Source of the DNA: Chitinophaga sp. S165
GTDB lineage: Bacteria > Bacteroidota > Bacteroidia > Chitinophagales > Chitinophagaceae
Length of the DNA: 64,000 bases
Direction of reading: 5' to 3'
Assembly (NCBI RefSeq): GCF_003182155.1
Contig: NZ_QGTG01000007.1
Location: 310,001 to 374,000 of the forward strand
Both the position numbers and the translations under genes were made by a program. The notes beneath the pieces were generated by a model. That model was not told where the DNA came from, searched no databases, and saw only the letters and a list, made by a program, of their open reading frames with translations. Below, in pieces: positions 40,777-50,301 of the stretch (positions within the stretch are counted from its first letter, which is position 1; every line of letters begins with the position of its first letter).

Positions 40777-42843
40777 ATGGGAAAATTTAACAGATATCTA
40801 ATAACAGCGGCATTGCCTTATGCCAATGGTCCGGTCCACATCGGACACCTGGCCGGCTGTTATATTCCCGCCGACATATATGTGCGCTACCTGCGTGCTA
40901 AAAAGGCGGATGTAAAGTTCGTAGGAGGAACAGACGAACATGGAGTACCTATCACCATCAAAGCGATGAAAGAAGGTGTTACTCCTCAGGATATAGTAGA
41001 TAAATATCATAAGATCATCTATGACAGCTTTACAGACATGGGTATCTCTTTCGATATTTTCTCCCGTACCACTAAACAGGTACATCATGAAACTTCAGCG
41101 GCCTTCTTCAAAACGATGTACGATAAAGGCCTGTTCGAAGAGAAAGTGACCGAACAGTTCTACGATGAAACAGCAGGCGTATTCCTGGCCGACCGTTATA
41201 TCACCGGTACCTGCCCTAAATGTGGCAACCCCAATGCATATGGCGACCAGTGTGAGAAATGCGGTTCTTCCCTTAGTCCGGATGAACTGATCAATCCGCG
41301 TTCTACTCTCAGTAACGCCGTGCCTGTCAAAAGACAGACAAAGCACTGGTATATGCCTTTACAGAACTATGAGCCATTCCTGAAGGAGTGGATCCTGGAA
41401 GGTCATAAAGAGTGGAAAAACAACGTGTACGGTCAGTGTAAAAGCTGGCTGGATAGCGGTCTGCAAAGCAGGGCGATGACCCGCGACAGCAACTGGGGTA
41501 TTAAAGTGCCACTGCCTGACGCAGAAGGAAAAGTGTTGTACGTATGGTTCGATGCGCCTATCGGATATATTTCCGCTACTAAAGAACTGACGGAGAACTG
41601 GGCGGATTACTGGTGTAAAGAAGATACCAAACTGGTACACTTCATCGGTAAGGATAATATCGTGTTCCACTGTATCATCTTCCCGGCGATGCTCAAGGCG
41701 CATGGTGGTTTTGTATTGCCTGAAAACGTTCCGGCCAATGAATTCCTGAACATTGAAGGAGATAAAGTGTCGACATCCCGTAACTGGGCAGTGTGGGTAC
41801 ACGACTATGTAAAAGACTTCCCTGATCAGCAGGATGTACTGCGTTATGTGTTAACCAGCACTGCTCCTGAAACAAAGGATAACGACTTTACCTGGAAAGA
41901 CTTCCAGCAGCGTAACAACAGTGAGCTGGTGGACATCTTCAGCAATTTCGTGCACCGTACTATGGTATTGATGCACAAGCTGTGTGGAGGTAAAGTGCCT
42001 GCTTTCCATCCTGAAGTAAAGGATGAGAAAGACGATGCCGTATTGACCAACTTACTTGCTTCAAAACAGAAGATAGAAGATTCTATCGAGAACTTCCGTC
42101 TCCGTGAGGCGCTGGCCGAAGTGATCGAAGTATCCCGTCAGGGTAACAGGTATCTGCAGGAAAAAGAACCATGGATACTGGCAAAGAACGCGGAAGAAAA
42201 TCAGAAGCTGATCGACAACTGTCTGCATCTTTGTTTACAGCTGACTGCTAACCTGGCTATCCTTGCGAATCCATTCTTACCATTTACGGCAAAGAAGATC
42301 TGTCATATGCTGAAAGTGGTAGACCGTATGCTGGAGTGGGAAAATGCAGGTAGTCTGAAACTGGTGAGCGTAGGTTATTCTCTGCGTCCGCCGGAATATC
42401 TGTTCACTAAAATTGACGATGTTAAGATACAGGAGCAGATCGATAAACTGCATGCAGGCCTGGTTAAGCCGGTAACTCCAGCTGAAGCAGCAGCGCCGGA
42501 AGCGAAAGAAGTAAAGGAAGAGATCCAGTTTGAAGATTTCGCTAAATTAGACTTGCGTGTTGGTACTATCCTGGAAGCAGAGAAAGTACCTAAAGCAGAT
42601 AAACTACTGAAGCTGCTGGTAGATATCGGTACTGAAAAACGTACTGTTGTATCAGGTATTGCTGCCCATTTTGCACCGGAAGAAGTGGTAGGTAAACAAG
42701 TTACACTTGTTGCTAACCTCGCACCAAGAAAGATGCGTGGTATTGAAAGCCAGGGAATGATCCTGATGGCGGAAAACGCAGCAGGTAAACTGGTGTTCGT
42801 GAATCCGGATGCTGCGGTAGATGCAGGTAGTGAAGTGAGATAA
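40777..42843 (+). CDS. metG: Methionyl-tRNA synthetase with C-terminal tRNA-binding domain
   Basis: A 688-residue class I synthetase. HIGH is at 21-24, the zinc knuckle uses Cys146, Cys149, Cys159 and Cys162, the second catalytic loop is KVSTS (330-334) in place of KMSKS, and the anticodon-binding helices follow. After an Ala/Glu/Lys linker, residues from about 580 form an EMAP/Trbp111-type domain (FEDFAKLDLRVGTILEAEKV) that dimerises the enzyme. A terminator follows. Confidence 0.96.
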   Translation: MGKFNRYLITAALPYANGPVHIGHLAGCYIPADIYVRYLRAKKADVKFVGGTDEHGVPITIKAMKEGVTPQDIVDKYHKIIYDSFTDMGISFDIFSRTTKQVHHETSAAFFKTMYDKGLFEEKVTEQFYDETAGVFLADRYITGTCPKCGNPNAYGDQCEKCGSSLSPDELINPRSTLSNAVPVKRQTKHWYMPLQNYEPFLKEWILEGHKEWKNNVYGQCKSWLDSGLQSRAMTRDSNWGIKVPLPDAEGKVLYVWFDAPIGYISATKELTENWADYWCKEDTKLVHFIGKDNIVFHCIIFPAMLKAHGGFVLPENVPANEFLNIEGDKVSTSRNWAVWVHDYVKDFPDQQDVLRYVLTSTAPETKDNDFTWKDFQQRNNSELVDIFSNFVHRTMVLMHKLCGGKVPAFHPEVKDEKDDAVLTNLLASKQKIEDSIENFRLREALAEVIEVSRQGNRYLQEKEPWILAKNAEENQKLIDNCLHLCLQLTANLAILANPFLPFTAKKICHMLKVVDRMLEWENAGSLKLVSVGYSLRPPEYLFTKIDDVKIQEQIDKLHAGLVKPVTPAEAAAPEAKEVKEEIQFEDFAKLDLRVGTILEAEKVPKADKLLKLLVDIGTEKRTVVSGIAAHFAPEEVVGKQVTLVANLAPRKMRGIESQGMILMAENAAGKLVFVNPDAAVDAGSEVR

Positions 42844-42866
42844 TTGTTTTTCCAGATATAGAGGGT

Positions 42867-42897
42867 CCTTCAGAGCGTATGCTTTGGAGGGCTTTTT
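42867..42897 (+). terminator. Intrinsic terminator of metG
   Basis: A 10-bp stem with G-U pairs (42867-42876 with 42881-42890), then GCTTTTT. It touches the stop codon of the convergent pemK-like gene. Confidence 0.7.
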
Positions 42898-43258
42898 ATT
42901 TGGATTGGAAGTCGTAATCGAATATCAGATCACCTATGTCTTCCATCAGCTCTTTGAATGCAGCTATTTTCATTGTATTGATCTTGGGCCTGTCTATATC
43001 TTCTTTAAATGCCATTGTTACCAGGTGCATTCTGACGTGGCAATCCTTTTTAGCCAAAGGTTTCTCAAACATCCGGTCATTTATAGGAAAAGAGAGGTCA
43101 TCCTTGGTCACAGCCGAACTGGTAATCATTACGGCAACAAAAGTATTCTCATACTCATTTGCTTCAAGTACCGAGAGAACAATGTGTGGGTGTGGTTCGC
43201 CGTGATTATTTCCGAAAGGATGAGGGAGTATGTAAACGTCGCGTTGGTTAACGGCCAT
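42896..43258 (-). CDS. PemK/MazF-family toxin-like protein
   Basis: A 120-residue protein with the MazF/PemK beta-barrel pattern: an N-terminal strand RDVYILPHPF, the loop and strand HPHIVLS, and AVMITSS. MazF endoribonucleases cleave mRNA at short motifs and use an Arg before the VLS strand and the Thr of ITS. Here His23 occupies the Arg position (EPHPHIVLS) and Thr46 is kept. Its start overlaps the upstream 160-residue gene by 11 bp, the arrangement of a toxin-antitoxin operon. The altered residue leaves its activity open. Confidence 0.75.
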   Translation of the reverse strand: MAVNQRDVYILPHPFGNNHGEPHPHIVLSVLEANEYENTFVAVMITSSAVTKDDLSFPINDRMFEKPLAKKDCHVRMHLVTMAFKEDIDRPKINTMKIAAFKELMEDIGDLIFDYDFQSK

Positions 43259-43730
43259 ACAGTTTATTCATTGTTTTTTTGGAACGGTTAACAGCAAGAA
43301 TTGCTTCTTCGCTTCTCTTTGTCAATGGTTGTTTGAGTGTATTTTTCCGCAATACACGTGATATGCTATGCAGCACGTGTATCATTTCTGACGTAATATC
43401 AAGAGAAGGTTGTAGAGCTCTGAACCTGGATTGACTCATATGATCTTCCAAAACTCCCTGCTGTTCGTACAAGTACTCAAGTAGTTTTTCAGCAGATCTT
43501 ATTTCAGTATGCAGGTCTGTGCCTTTTAATTCCGGCGTCATTTCGATCAGATAGGCATGCGTTTCTTTTAAAGTTGTGAGAATGGTTGCCAGCTTTCTAT
43601 TGGCCTTTTTGAGCGGCCAGCTGATGGGTATTAAACTACGGAGCAGGAAATGCCAGGAGAGTAGTTTTTTGTACCCTCTATTTTCCCTGTACTGAGAATT
43701 TAAGACTGAATTTAAATCAAGTGTAATCAT
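43248..43730 (-). CDS. Unrecognised helical protein, possible antitoxin
   Basis: A 160-residue basic protein of predicted long helices: about 35-65 (Leu/Lys/Thr-rich), 75-100 (EIRSAEKLLEYLYEQQGVLE) and 110-150 (SEMIHVLHSISRVLRKN). There is no membrane segment and no MazE/AbrB or ribbon-helix-helix signature. I do not recognise the family. It lies upstream of and overlaps the PemK-like gene by 11 bp, the place of an antitoxin, but at twice the usual size. The 94-bp gap to gpmA suggests its own promoter. Confidence 0.65.
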   Translation of the reverse strand: MITLDLNSVLNSQYRENRGYKKLLSWHFLLRSLIPISWPLKKANRKLATILTTLKETHAYLIEMTPELKGTDLHTEIRSAEKLLEYLYEQQGVLEDHMSQSRFRALQPSLDITSEMIHVLHSISRVLRKNTLKQPLTKRSEEAILAVNRSKKTMNKLYGR

Positions 43731-43824
43731 TATTTACTCAGCTAATGTTTTTCTGGTAATGTTAACAAAATCAATAATCTAAGTTACTACTTTAAGTGCT
43801 TACACAAAAAATAATTAGTTTGTT

Positions 43825-44514
43825 TTACTCCAAATAATAATGCCTCACCCTGTTAAAATCCTCATCCAGTTCATACACCCACGGCACTCCAGTAGGAATG
43901 TCCAGTTGTGTTACTTCATCATCCGTCAGGTGGTCCACATACTGTATCAAAGCACGTAAGCTATTACCATGTGCAGCAATGATTACGTTCTTATGATTCC
44001 TTACAGCGCTCATGATCGTTTCAGTCCAGTAAGGCAATACCCTATCCATTGTTTCACTAAGATTTTCAGTCAGTGGTAATTCTCTTTCCGTTAGTTCTTT
44101 ATACCGCGGATCATTGCCTGGATATCGCGGATCAGCTTTGTCAAGTGCGGGTGGATGTTCATGTGGGTCCCTCCGCCATTTATGTACTTGCGCTTCTCCA
44201 TATTTAGTGACTATTTCCGCTTTGTTCAATCCTTGCAAGGCGCCATAAAAGCGTTCGTTCAGGCGCCATGACTTCTGCACGGGTATCCATAAAAGGTCCA
44301 TTTCTTCCAGTGCGAGGTTCATGGTTTTAATGGACCGTTTTAAAACAGACGTGAACCCGATGTCGAAAGAGTAGCCATTCTCTTTTAAGATTTTCCCCGC
44401 ATGCCTGGCCTGTGCAATACCTTCTTCTGAAAGATCTACATCTGTCCAGCCCGTGAAACGGTTTTCCAGGTTCCATTGGCTTTGTCCATGCCGAAGCAAT
44501 ACCAGTTTAGTCAT
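43825..44514 (-). CDS. gpmA: 2,3-bisphosphoglycerate-dependent phosphoglycerate mutase
   Basis: A 229-residue glycolytic enzyme that interconverts 3- and 2-phosphoglycerate. The phosphohistidine motif LRHGQSQWN has His9. The second His is in AAHGNSLRAL, and NERFYGALQG carries the catalytic Glu. The length is normal for dPGM. It is monocistronic and heads the minus-strand run into the toxin-antitoxin-like pair. Confidence 0.95.
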   Translation of the reverse strand: MTKLVLLRHGQSQWNLENRFTGWTDVDLSEEGIAQARHAGKILKENGYSFDIGFTSVLKRSIKTMNLALEEMDLLWIPVQKSWRLNERFYGALQGLNKAEIVTKYGEAQVHKWRRDPHEHPPALDKADPRYPGNDPRYKELTERELPLTENLSETMDRVLPYWTETIMSAVRNHKNVIIAAHGNSLRALIQYVDHLTDDEVTQLDIPTGVPWVYELDEDFNRVRHYYLE

Positions 44515-44633
44515 CGTTGTTGTATTGTGTAGGAAAAGGTATAACTTTTACCTACTCGTATCCGATCTTTTTCATGGCCTTTTCATGGTTTTTTATTTCC
44601 CGATTGCGTAAACCATTTGCTTTATAAGGGGGT

Positions 44634-44641
44634 ACTTTTGC
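44634..44641 (+). promoter_or_regulatory. TACTTTTG -7 box for the PepSY gene
   Basis: A TAnnTTTG match 40 bases before the ATG at 44682. Confidence 0.4.
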
Positions 44642-44681
44642 CACATCTATCAACTTATAGCGCGTACTCAATCTCGTAAAC

Positions 44682-45914
44682 ATGAATTTTTTCTCCCGGA
44701 AGCCGAAGCCAGCTGTTAAAAAGAAACGTAGCCTATTCTACCGTATATCGGCCTGGCTGCATTTATGGCTGGGGCTGATCACTGGCCTCGTTATGCTTAT
44801 TGTATGCGTTACCGCCTGCATATGGGTATTTCATGATGAGATCACCCGGTTGACGGAATCCGAAACAGTAGTTGCCCGCCAGGATAAACCCGTGATCACT
44901 CCTAATCAGGTAAAGTCAATAGCAGCGGCAAGATATCCGGATAAAAAAGCCGGTTATGTTACCTACCAGCAGGGAACGGCTATTTATCTGAGCCTGGGCG
45001 AGGGGAGAAAGGGTAATACCGTAATGAGATTGAATCCTTACACAGGTCAGGTGATCAGTGTACAGGAGCATAAAGCCGGCGAGACAGATTTTTTCCGTTT
45101 TATATTGAATGGCCACCGTTTCCTGTGGATGCCTGTTGAAATAGGAAGACCCATCGTGAACTACAGCACCCTCATTTTTGTAATCATCCTTATTACCGGA
45201 ATGATAATGTGGTGGCCACAGAAGTGGACGAAAGCTACCCGCGACCAGAGTTTCAAGATCAAGTGGAAGGCCTCGTTCAAAAGAGTGAACTATGACCTGC
45301 ATAATGTACTCGGTTTTTACTCATTGCTGGTTGTATTGGCAATGGCACTGACCGGTATGGTGTATGGCATAAAATGGTATAGCCAGGGATTGTACTGGGT
45401 TACTTCTGCCGGACAAACACTGCCTGAGTTTAAAAGACCGCAGTCTGATTCTTTGCAGGCTGGTAAATTATATACCCCTGAACAGGCAATGGACCTGGCA
45501 TGGGGGAAAGTACTCAGTAAACATCCGGAAGCAGAAGGGTTTTATTACACCTTTGCGGATACTTCAAAACCTAAAGCAGCCATTAACATCACTGTCTACC
45601 CTACTGTCGGTAAATATTATAATAACAGGAGTTATGCTTTTGACCAGCATACCCTGGAGCAGCTGAAAGGCAATAAAGTTTACGACACAAGTTTTGAAGA
45701 GGCAGGCTTTGGCGGGAAACTGCGTAGAATGAACTACGATATACACGTTGGGTCTATACTGGGATTACCCGGAAAGATCCTTGCCTTCTTTGGCGCCCTG
45801 ATCGGGGCCAGTTTACCGGTTACCGGCCTTCTGGTTTGGCTGGGACGTAAAAAGAAGAGCAAAAAAGGAGCTGTTAAGAAACAGCAGACAGCGAAAGCAT
45901 TTCAGCCAGTTTAA
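44682..45914 (+). CDS. PepSY-associated transmembrane protein
   Basis: A 410-residue inner-membrane protein with four helices (about 24-52, 158-176, 208-230, 365-390) in the PepSY_TM pattern: RISAWLHLWLGLITGLVML, MIMWWPQKW, DLHNVLGFYSLLVVLAMALTG. A PepSY domain lies between helices 1 and 2 and another after helix 3. Such proteins often accompany siderophore uptake and are iron-regulated, with possible ferric-siderophore reductase function. No TonB receptor is adjacent here. A strong terminator follows. Confidence 0.85.
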   Translation: MNFFSRKPKPAVKKKRSLFYRISAWLHLWLGLITGLVMLIVCVTACIWVFHDEITRLTESETVVARQDKPVITPNQVKSIAAARYPDKKAGYVTYQQGTAIYLSLGEGRKGNTVMRLNPYTGQVISVQEHKAGETDFFRFILNGHRFLWMPVEIGRPIVNYSTLIFVIILITGMIMWWPQKWTKATRDQSFKIKWKASFKRVNYDLHNVLGFYSLLVVLAMALTGMVYGIKWYSQGLYWVTSAGQTLPEFKRPQSDSLQAGKLYTPEQAMDLAWGKVLSKHPEAEGFYYTFADTSKPKAAINITVYPTVGKYYNNRSYAFDQHTLEQLKGNKVYDTSFEEAGFGGKLRRMNYDIHVGSILGLPGKILAFFGALIGASLPVTGLLVWLGRKKKSKKGAVKKQQTAKAFQPV

Positions 45915-45938
45915 GTAAGCGCGCCATTATATTGTTTG

Positions 45939-45980
45939 ACAGGCCGTCCCGTACACCGGAGACGGCCTGTTCGTTTTTTT
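45939..45980 (+). terminator. Intrinsic terminator of the PepSY gene
   Basis: A 10-bp perfect stem (45939-45948 with 45961-45970) with a 12-base loop, then TCGTTTTTTT. Confidence 0.92.
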
Positions 45981-46087
45981 ATTCCTTTTGAGGGAAGTCT
46001 GCTAAAAAATCATATATTCATTTATTGATATTAACATAAAGACTCACTACAATGCCTCAGTGCTTGTAGCTTAATAAAACGCGTTCT

Positions 46088-48487
46088 ATGAAAAGACACA
46101 TCAACAAGGTGGCCGTTTTAGGTTCAGGAGTAATGGGTTCACGTATAGCAGCTCATTTTGCAGGAGTCGGAGTTCAGGTATTGTTACTGGATATTGCCCC
46201 TAAAGAGTTAACTGATACAGAAAAAGCTAAAGGACTGTCGCTGGACAGTAAACCCGTAAAGAACCGCATCGTAAATGAAGCATTGCAGTCTGCCCTGAAG
46301 GCAAACCCTTCGCCTGTATACAATAAGGATGTGGTAAAACTGATCCGTACAGGCAACTTTACGGATGATATGAAAGAGATCGCTAACTATGACTGGATCA
46401 TTGAAGTAGTAGTAGAGAACCTTGATATCAAAAAATCTATATTCACGGAAGTGGAAAAGTACCGTAAACCGGGTACGCTTATCACTTCCAATACATCAGG
46501 TATTCCCATTCACCTGATGGCAGAAGGCCGTAGTGATGATTTTAAGAAACATTTCTGCGGTACGCACTTCTTTAACCCTCCGCGTTATCTGCGCCTACTG
46601 GAAATTATTCCAACTCCATATACTGACCAGGAGATAATTGACTTCCTGATGCATTACGGCGATCTCTATCTTGGTAAAACTACCGTACTCTGTAAGGATA
46701 CGCCGGCATTTATTGCCAACAGGGTAGGGGTATATTCCATCATGGCGATCTTCCATATCATGCAGGAAATGAAGCTGAATATCGACGAGATAGATACGCT
46801 GACAGGACCGGTGATCGGACGGCCTAAATCGGCTACTTTCCGTACAGCCGATGTGGTGGGAATCGATACACTTGTAAAAGTGGCAAAAGGAGTAGCTGAA
46901 AATTGTCCGCGGGATGAAGCCAGGGATATTTTTGTGATCCCGCCATTTCTGCAGAAAGTGGTGGAAAATAAATGGCTGGGCGATAAAACCGGTCAGGGCT
47001 TCTACAAAAAGACCAAAGGTGAAGGTGGTAAGGAGATCCTGACACTGAACCTGGAAACCATGGAGTATGGTCCAAGACAGAAATCAAAATTTGCCAGTAT
47101 TGAAGCAGCTAAACAGGTAGAAGACCTGAAGCCACGATTGGCAGCACTGTACAACGCGACGGATAAAGCCGGACAATTCTATCAGCAGTTCCACGCTCAT
47201 TTATTCTCTTATATATCTCATCGTATCCCGGAAATAGCGGATGATATCTACAAAGTGGATGACGCTATGAAAGCAGGTTTTGGCTGGGAAATAGGGCCCT
47301 TTGAATCGTGGGACGTAATAGGTGTTGAAAATGGCATCAAGGCAATAGAAGCAAAGGGATTGACTGTTGCAGCCTGGGTAAAAGAAATGTTGGATAAAGG
47401 AGTGAAGCATTTCTACAAGGTGGAGAATGGAAAGCGGTATTACTACGACGTTAAGACACATGTATATAAACTGCTGCCAGGTGCAGATACTTTCGTTATC
47501 CTGGAGAATCTTTCCGGCAATGTAGTCTGGAAGAACAGTGCCTGCAACCTGTATGATATAGGCGATGGGGTAGTAGCGCTCGACTGGAAAACGAAAATGA
47601 ATACGATAGGCGGTGAGGTACTGGAAGGTGTGAATAAAGCGATTGACAGGGCGGAGAAGGATTTCCGCGGACTGATCCTCGCTAACGAAGGCGCTAATTT
47701 CTCAGCAGGGGCTAACGTTGGAATGATCTTCATGTTTGCTGCTGAGCAGGAATATGATGAACTGGATATGGCAGTGCGGATGTTCCAGAAAACTACCATG
47801 CGTCTTCGTTATTCGTCTATCCCGACAATTGTAGCGCCTCATGCACTGACATTAGGCGGCGGATGTGAAATGTGCCTGCATGCAGATAAAGTACAGGCAG
47901 CAGCCGAATCTTATATCGGGTTGGTGGAACTCGGTGTAGGACTGATACCAGGTGGTGGCGGTACTAAAGAAATGGCTTTGCGTGCCAGCGATGAATTCAA
48001 GGAAGGCCGCATAGAAGAAGAACCGCTGAAGGATAGGTTTATGACCATCGCGATGGCCAAAGTGAGTACATCTGCTCATGAGGCGTTCGATCTGGGTATT
48101 CTGCGGAAAGGCCATGATGAGATCAGCCTTAACCAGAGCCGTGTGATAGCTGACGCCAAACGAAGCATACTACAGATGGCAGAGGAAGGATATACCCGCC
48201 CGATAGAAAGAAAAGACGTGAAAGTACTGGGCCGTACAGCATTGGGTATGATGTTGACGGGTATCCATAGTATGCGGTTCTCAAATTATATATCAGACCA
48301 CGATGCAAAAATAGCAGGTAAACTTGCCTATGTAATGAGTGGGGGTGATCTGTCTGAAGCAACGCTGGTAAGCGAGCAATATCTGCTCGATATTGAGCGG
48401 GAAGCATTTCTTAGTCTGGCGGGAGAGCGTAAGACCTTGGAAAGGCTGCAAAGCGTGATCAAAACAGGGAAACCAATAAGAAACTAA
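46088..48487 (+). CDS. Fatty-acid oxidation enzyme: 3-hydroxyacyl-CoA dehydrogenase + enoyl-CoA hydratase
   Basis: A 799-residue multienzyme in the FadN order, dehydrogenase first. The NAD loop LGSGVMGSRIAAH is at about 10-22, and the catalytic region reads GTHFFNPPRYLRLLEIIPT. A crotonase domain occupies about 490-700, with oxyanion-hole segments NEGANFSAGANV and LGGGCEM and the Glu pair in GLVELGVGLIPGGGG. It performs two steps of beta-oxidation. Partner acyl-CoA dehydrogenase and thiolase genes are not in the window. The ABC ATPase gene begins 8 bp after it. Confidence 0.93.
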   Translation: MKRHINKVAVLGSGVMGSRIAAHFAGVGVQVLLLDIAPKELTDTEKAKGLSLDSKPVKNRIVNEALQSALKANPSPVYNKDVVKLIRTGNFTDDMKEIANYDWIIEVVVENLDIKKSIFTEVEKYRKPGTLITSNTSGIPIHLMAEGRSDDFKKHFCGTHFFNPPRYLRLLEIIPTPYTDQEIIDFLMHYGDLYLGKTTVLCKDTPAFIANRVGVYSIMAIFHIMQEMKLNIDEIDTLTGPVIGRPKSATFRTADVVGIDTLVKVAKGVAENCPRDEARDIFVIPPFLQKVVENKWLGDKTGQGFYKKTKGEGGKEILTLNLETMEYGPRQKSKFASIEAAKQVEDLKPRLAALYNATDKAGQFYQQFHAHLFSYISHRIPEIADDIYKVDDAMKAGFGWEIGPFESWDVIGVENGIKAIEAKGLTVAAWVKEMLDKGVKHFYKVENGKRYYYDVKTHVYKLLPGADTFVILENLSGNVVWKNSACNLYDIGDGVVALDWKTKMNTIGGEVLEGVNKAIDRAEKDFRGLILANEGANFSAGANVGMIFMFAAEQEYDELDMAVRMFQKTTMRLRYSSIPTIVAPHALTLGGGCEMCLHADKVQAAAESYIGLVELGVGLIPGGGGTKEMALRASDEFKEGRIEEEPLKDRFMTIAMAKVSTSAHEAFDLGILRKGHDEISLNQSRVIADAKRSILQMAEEGYTRPIERKDVKVLGRTALGMMLTGIHSMRFSNYISDHDAKIAGKLAYVMSGGDLSEATLVSEQYLLDIEREAFLSLAGERKTLERLQSVIKTGKPIRN

Positions 48488-48495
48488 AACACCTG

Positions 48496-49389
48496 ATGTC
48501 AACTATTCTTTCCGTTAAGAACATTTCAAAAATGTATGGGTCCGTACACGCCCTGACAAGTATATCATTCGATATCCCTGCGGGTAGTGTATTCGGTATA
48601 CTCGGGCCGAATGGCAGTGGCAAAACCACTTTGTTGGGTATAGTAACCAACGTGCTAATGCCGGACGTAGGTACTTTTACCCTGATGGGAGCCCCATCTT
48701 CAGCCGTGCAAAGGCGGAAGATCGGTACGCTGCTGGAAACGCCGAACTTCTACCATTATCTCTCCGGCTACCGGAATCTGCAGATAGCAGCCGCCATTAA
48801 ACAGCAAAGCGAGGCAGACATCCCCCGGGTACTGGAGTTGGCGGGACTAACGGCCCGGCAGCATTCCGCTTTTAAGACCTATTCACTGGGTATGAAACAA
48901 AGGCTGGCAATTGCAAGCGCCATGCTGGGAGATCCGGAAGTGCTGATACTGGACGAACCGGCCAATGGACTGGACCCTGTGGGAATAGCCGAAGTCAGGA
49001 ACCTGATCAGAGAGCTGGCGAAGTCGGGAAAGACCATCATTATGGCTAGCCACCTGCTGGATGAAGTGGAAAAGGTATGTACACATGTGGTGGTGCTCAG
49101 AAAAGGAAAATTACTGGGCTCCGGTCCGGTAAATACCGTTATGTCCAGGGATAATTTCGTTGAAATAGGAAGTGCAGACAATCACATACTGGGAACGATA
49201 ATAAGGGATCATCCTGCTTTTGTGCAATTGCTACCTTCCAATGAGGGACTGTTGCGGGTGACATTCAATGAAACGGTCGATCTGGCGGATCTCAATAACT
49301 GGTGCGCACAGCAAGGCATCTGGCTCAATCATCTTCAGATGAGCAGAAAGAGCCTGGAAACCGCATTCCTGGAATTAACCAATAACTAA
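48496..49389 (+). CDS. ABC transporter ATP-binding protein
   Basis: A 297-residue ATPase. Walker A GPNGSGKT is at 37-44, the signature is SLGMKQRL (a variant of LSGGQ), Walker B is VLILDEP, and the D-loop GLDP and H-loop SHLLDEVE are present. The C-terminal 80 residues resemble those of ABC-2 ATPases. It pairs with the permease gene 17 bp downstream. The substrate is unknown; drug or lipid export is common for this class. Confidence 0.93.
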   Translation: MSTILSVKNISKMYGSVHALTSISFDIPAGSVFGILGPNGSGKTTLLGIVTNVLMPDVGTFTLMGAPSSAVQRRKIGTLLETPNFYHYLSGYRNLQIAAAIKQQSEADIPRVLELAGLTARQHSAFKTYSLGMKQRLAIASAMLGDPEVLILDEPANGLDPVGIAEVRNLIRELAKSGKTIIMASHLLDEVEKVCTHVVVLRKGKLLGSGPVNTVMSRDNFVEIGSADNHILGTIIRDHPAFVQLLPSNEGLLRVTFNETVDLADLNNWCAQQGIWLNHLQMSRKSLETAFLELTNN

Positions 49390-49406
49390 TCTATTGTACC
49401 GAGCAT

Positions 49407-50198
49407 ATGCTGCAGATCATTAAAATAGAATGGCTGAAGGTAAAGTACTACCGCACTTTCTGGGTCTTCATCGGCCTGGGCCTGTTGTCCATTCTGGCGC
49501 CTAACTTTATTATTCACGATGTCTTCGCCAGGAGAATTCCCAAAGAGGCACAACCACTGCTGGGGCCATCCATATACGATTTTCCGACGGTCTGGCAAAC
49601 AGTGAGCAGTGTCGGCTCCTATACCTCCGGTATTTTCGGCCTGTTACTGATCACATTGGTGACCAATGAATTTACTTACAAGACACACCGTCAGAATATC
49701 ATTGATGGATGGGAGCGCCGAGATTTTGTGCTCTCCAAGTTATTCTGGGTTGTAACACTGGCTCTGGTGGCATTTCTGGCCTCCCTTATCGCGGTGTTCA
49801 TCTTTGGTAGTTTTTATGGGAAGGCTGCTTTCAGCCTGGAAAATAGTCATTATATATTCTACTACCTGTTACAGGTGATCGTATCGTTGTCACTGGCCTT
49901 GTGCCTGGCAATACTGGTAAAACGTACCGGACTGGCTATTATACTGTTCATAGGATATACGATGTTCCTTGAACAACTCCTTGTGTTTATCGCAAAACGC
50001 AATTGGGGTAATGCCGGAGGGTTGTTACCATTACAGGCAGGAGATGAATTGCTGCCGTTTCCTGTTATGGAGAAAGTAGAGAAATTAGCTGGTTATCAGG
50101 TACCTTACGATAACGGGGTATACCTGATGGCAATGGTCATATATATTGTACTGTTAGTATTCGTTGTGTTCTCAAAGACAACTCGTACTGATCTGTAA
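49407..50198 (+). CDS. ABC-2 type transporter permease
   Basis: A 263-residue protein with six hydrophobic helices (about 14-33, 62-84, 110-131, 152-172, 178-200, 235-258). The first cytoplasmic segment MLQIIKIEWLKVKYYRTFWVF is typical of ABC-2 permeases. It forms a transporter with the ATPase encoded immediately upstream. No substrate is suggested by the neighbours. Confidence 0.88.
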   Translation: MLQIIKIEWLKVKYYRTFWVFIGLGLLSILAPNFIIHDVFARRIPKEAQPLLGPSIYDFPTVWQTVSSVGSYTSGIFGLLLITLVTNEFTYKTHRQNIIDGWERRDFVLSKLFWVVTLALVAFLASLIAVFIFGSFYGKAAFSLENSHYIFYYLLQVIVSLSLALCLAILVKRTGLAIILFIGYTMFLEQLLVFIAKRNWGNAGGLLPLQAGDELLPFPVMEKVEKLAGYQVPYDNGVYLMAMVIYIVLLVFVVFSKTTRTDL

Positions 50199-50269
50199 TA
50201 TAACATGTTAATTATATGTTATTTGCGTTCTTAATCTGTTACGCATTATTACTTATCGGTTAAGAATAT

Positions 50270-50277
50270 TAAATTTG
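50270..50277 (+). promoter_or_regulatory. TAAATTTG -7 box for surE
   Basis: A TAnnTTTG match 24 bases before the GTG start at 50302. Confidence 0.4.
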
Positions 50278-50301
50278 TTCCGAAACGTAAATTGAACATT
50301 T

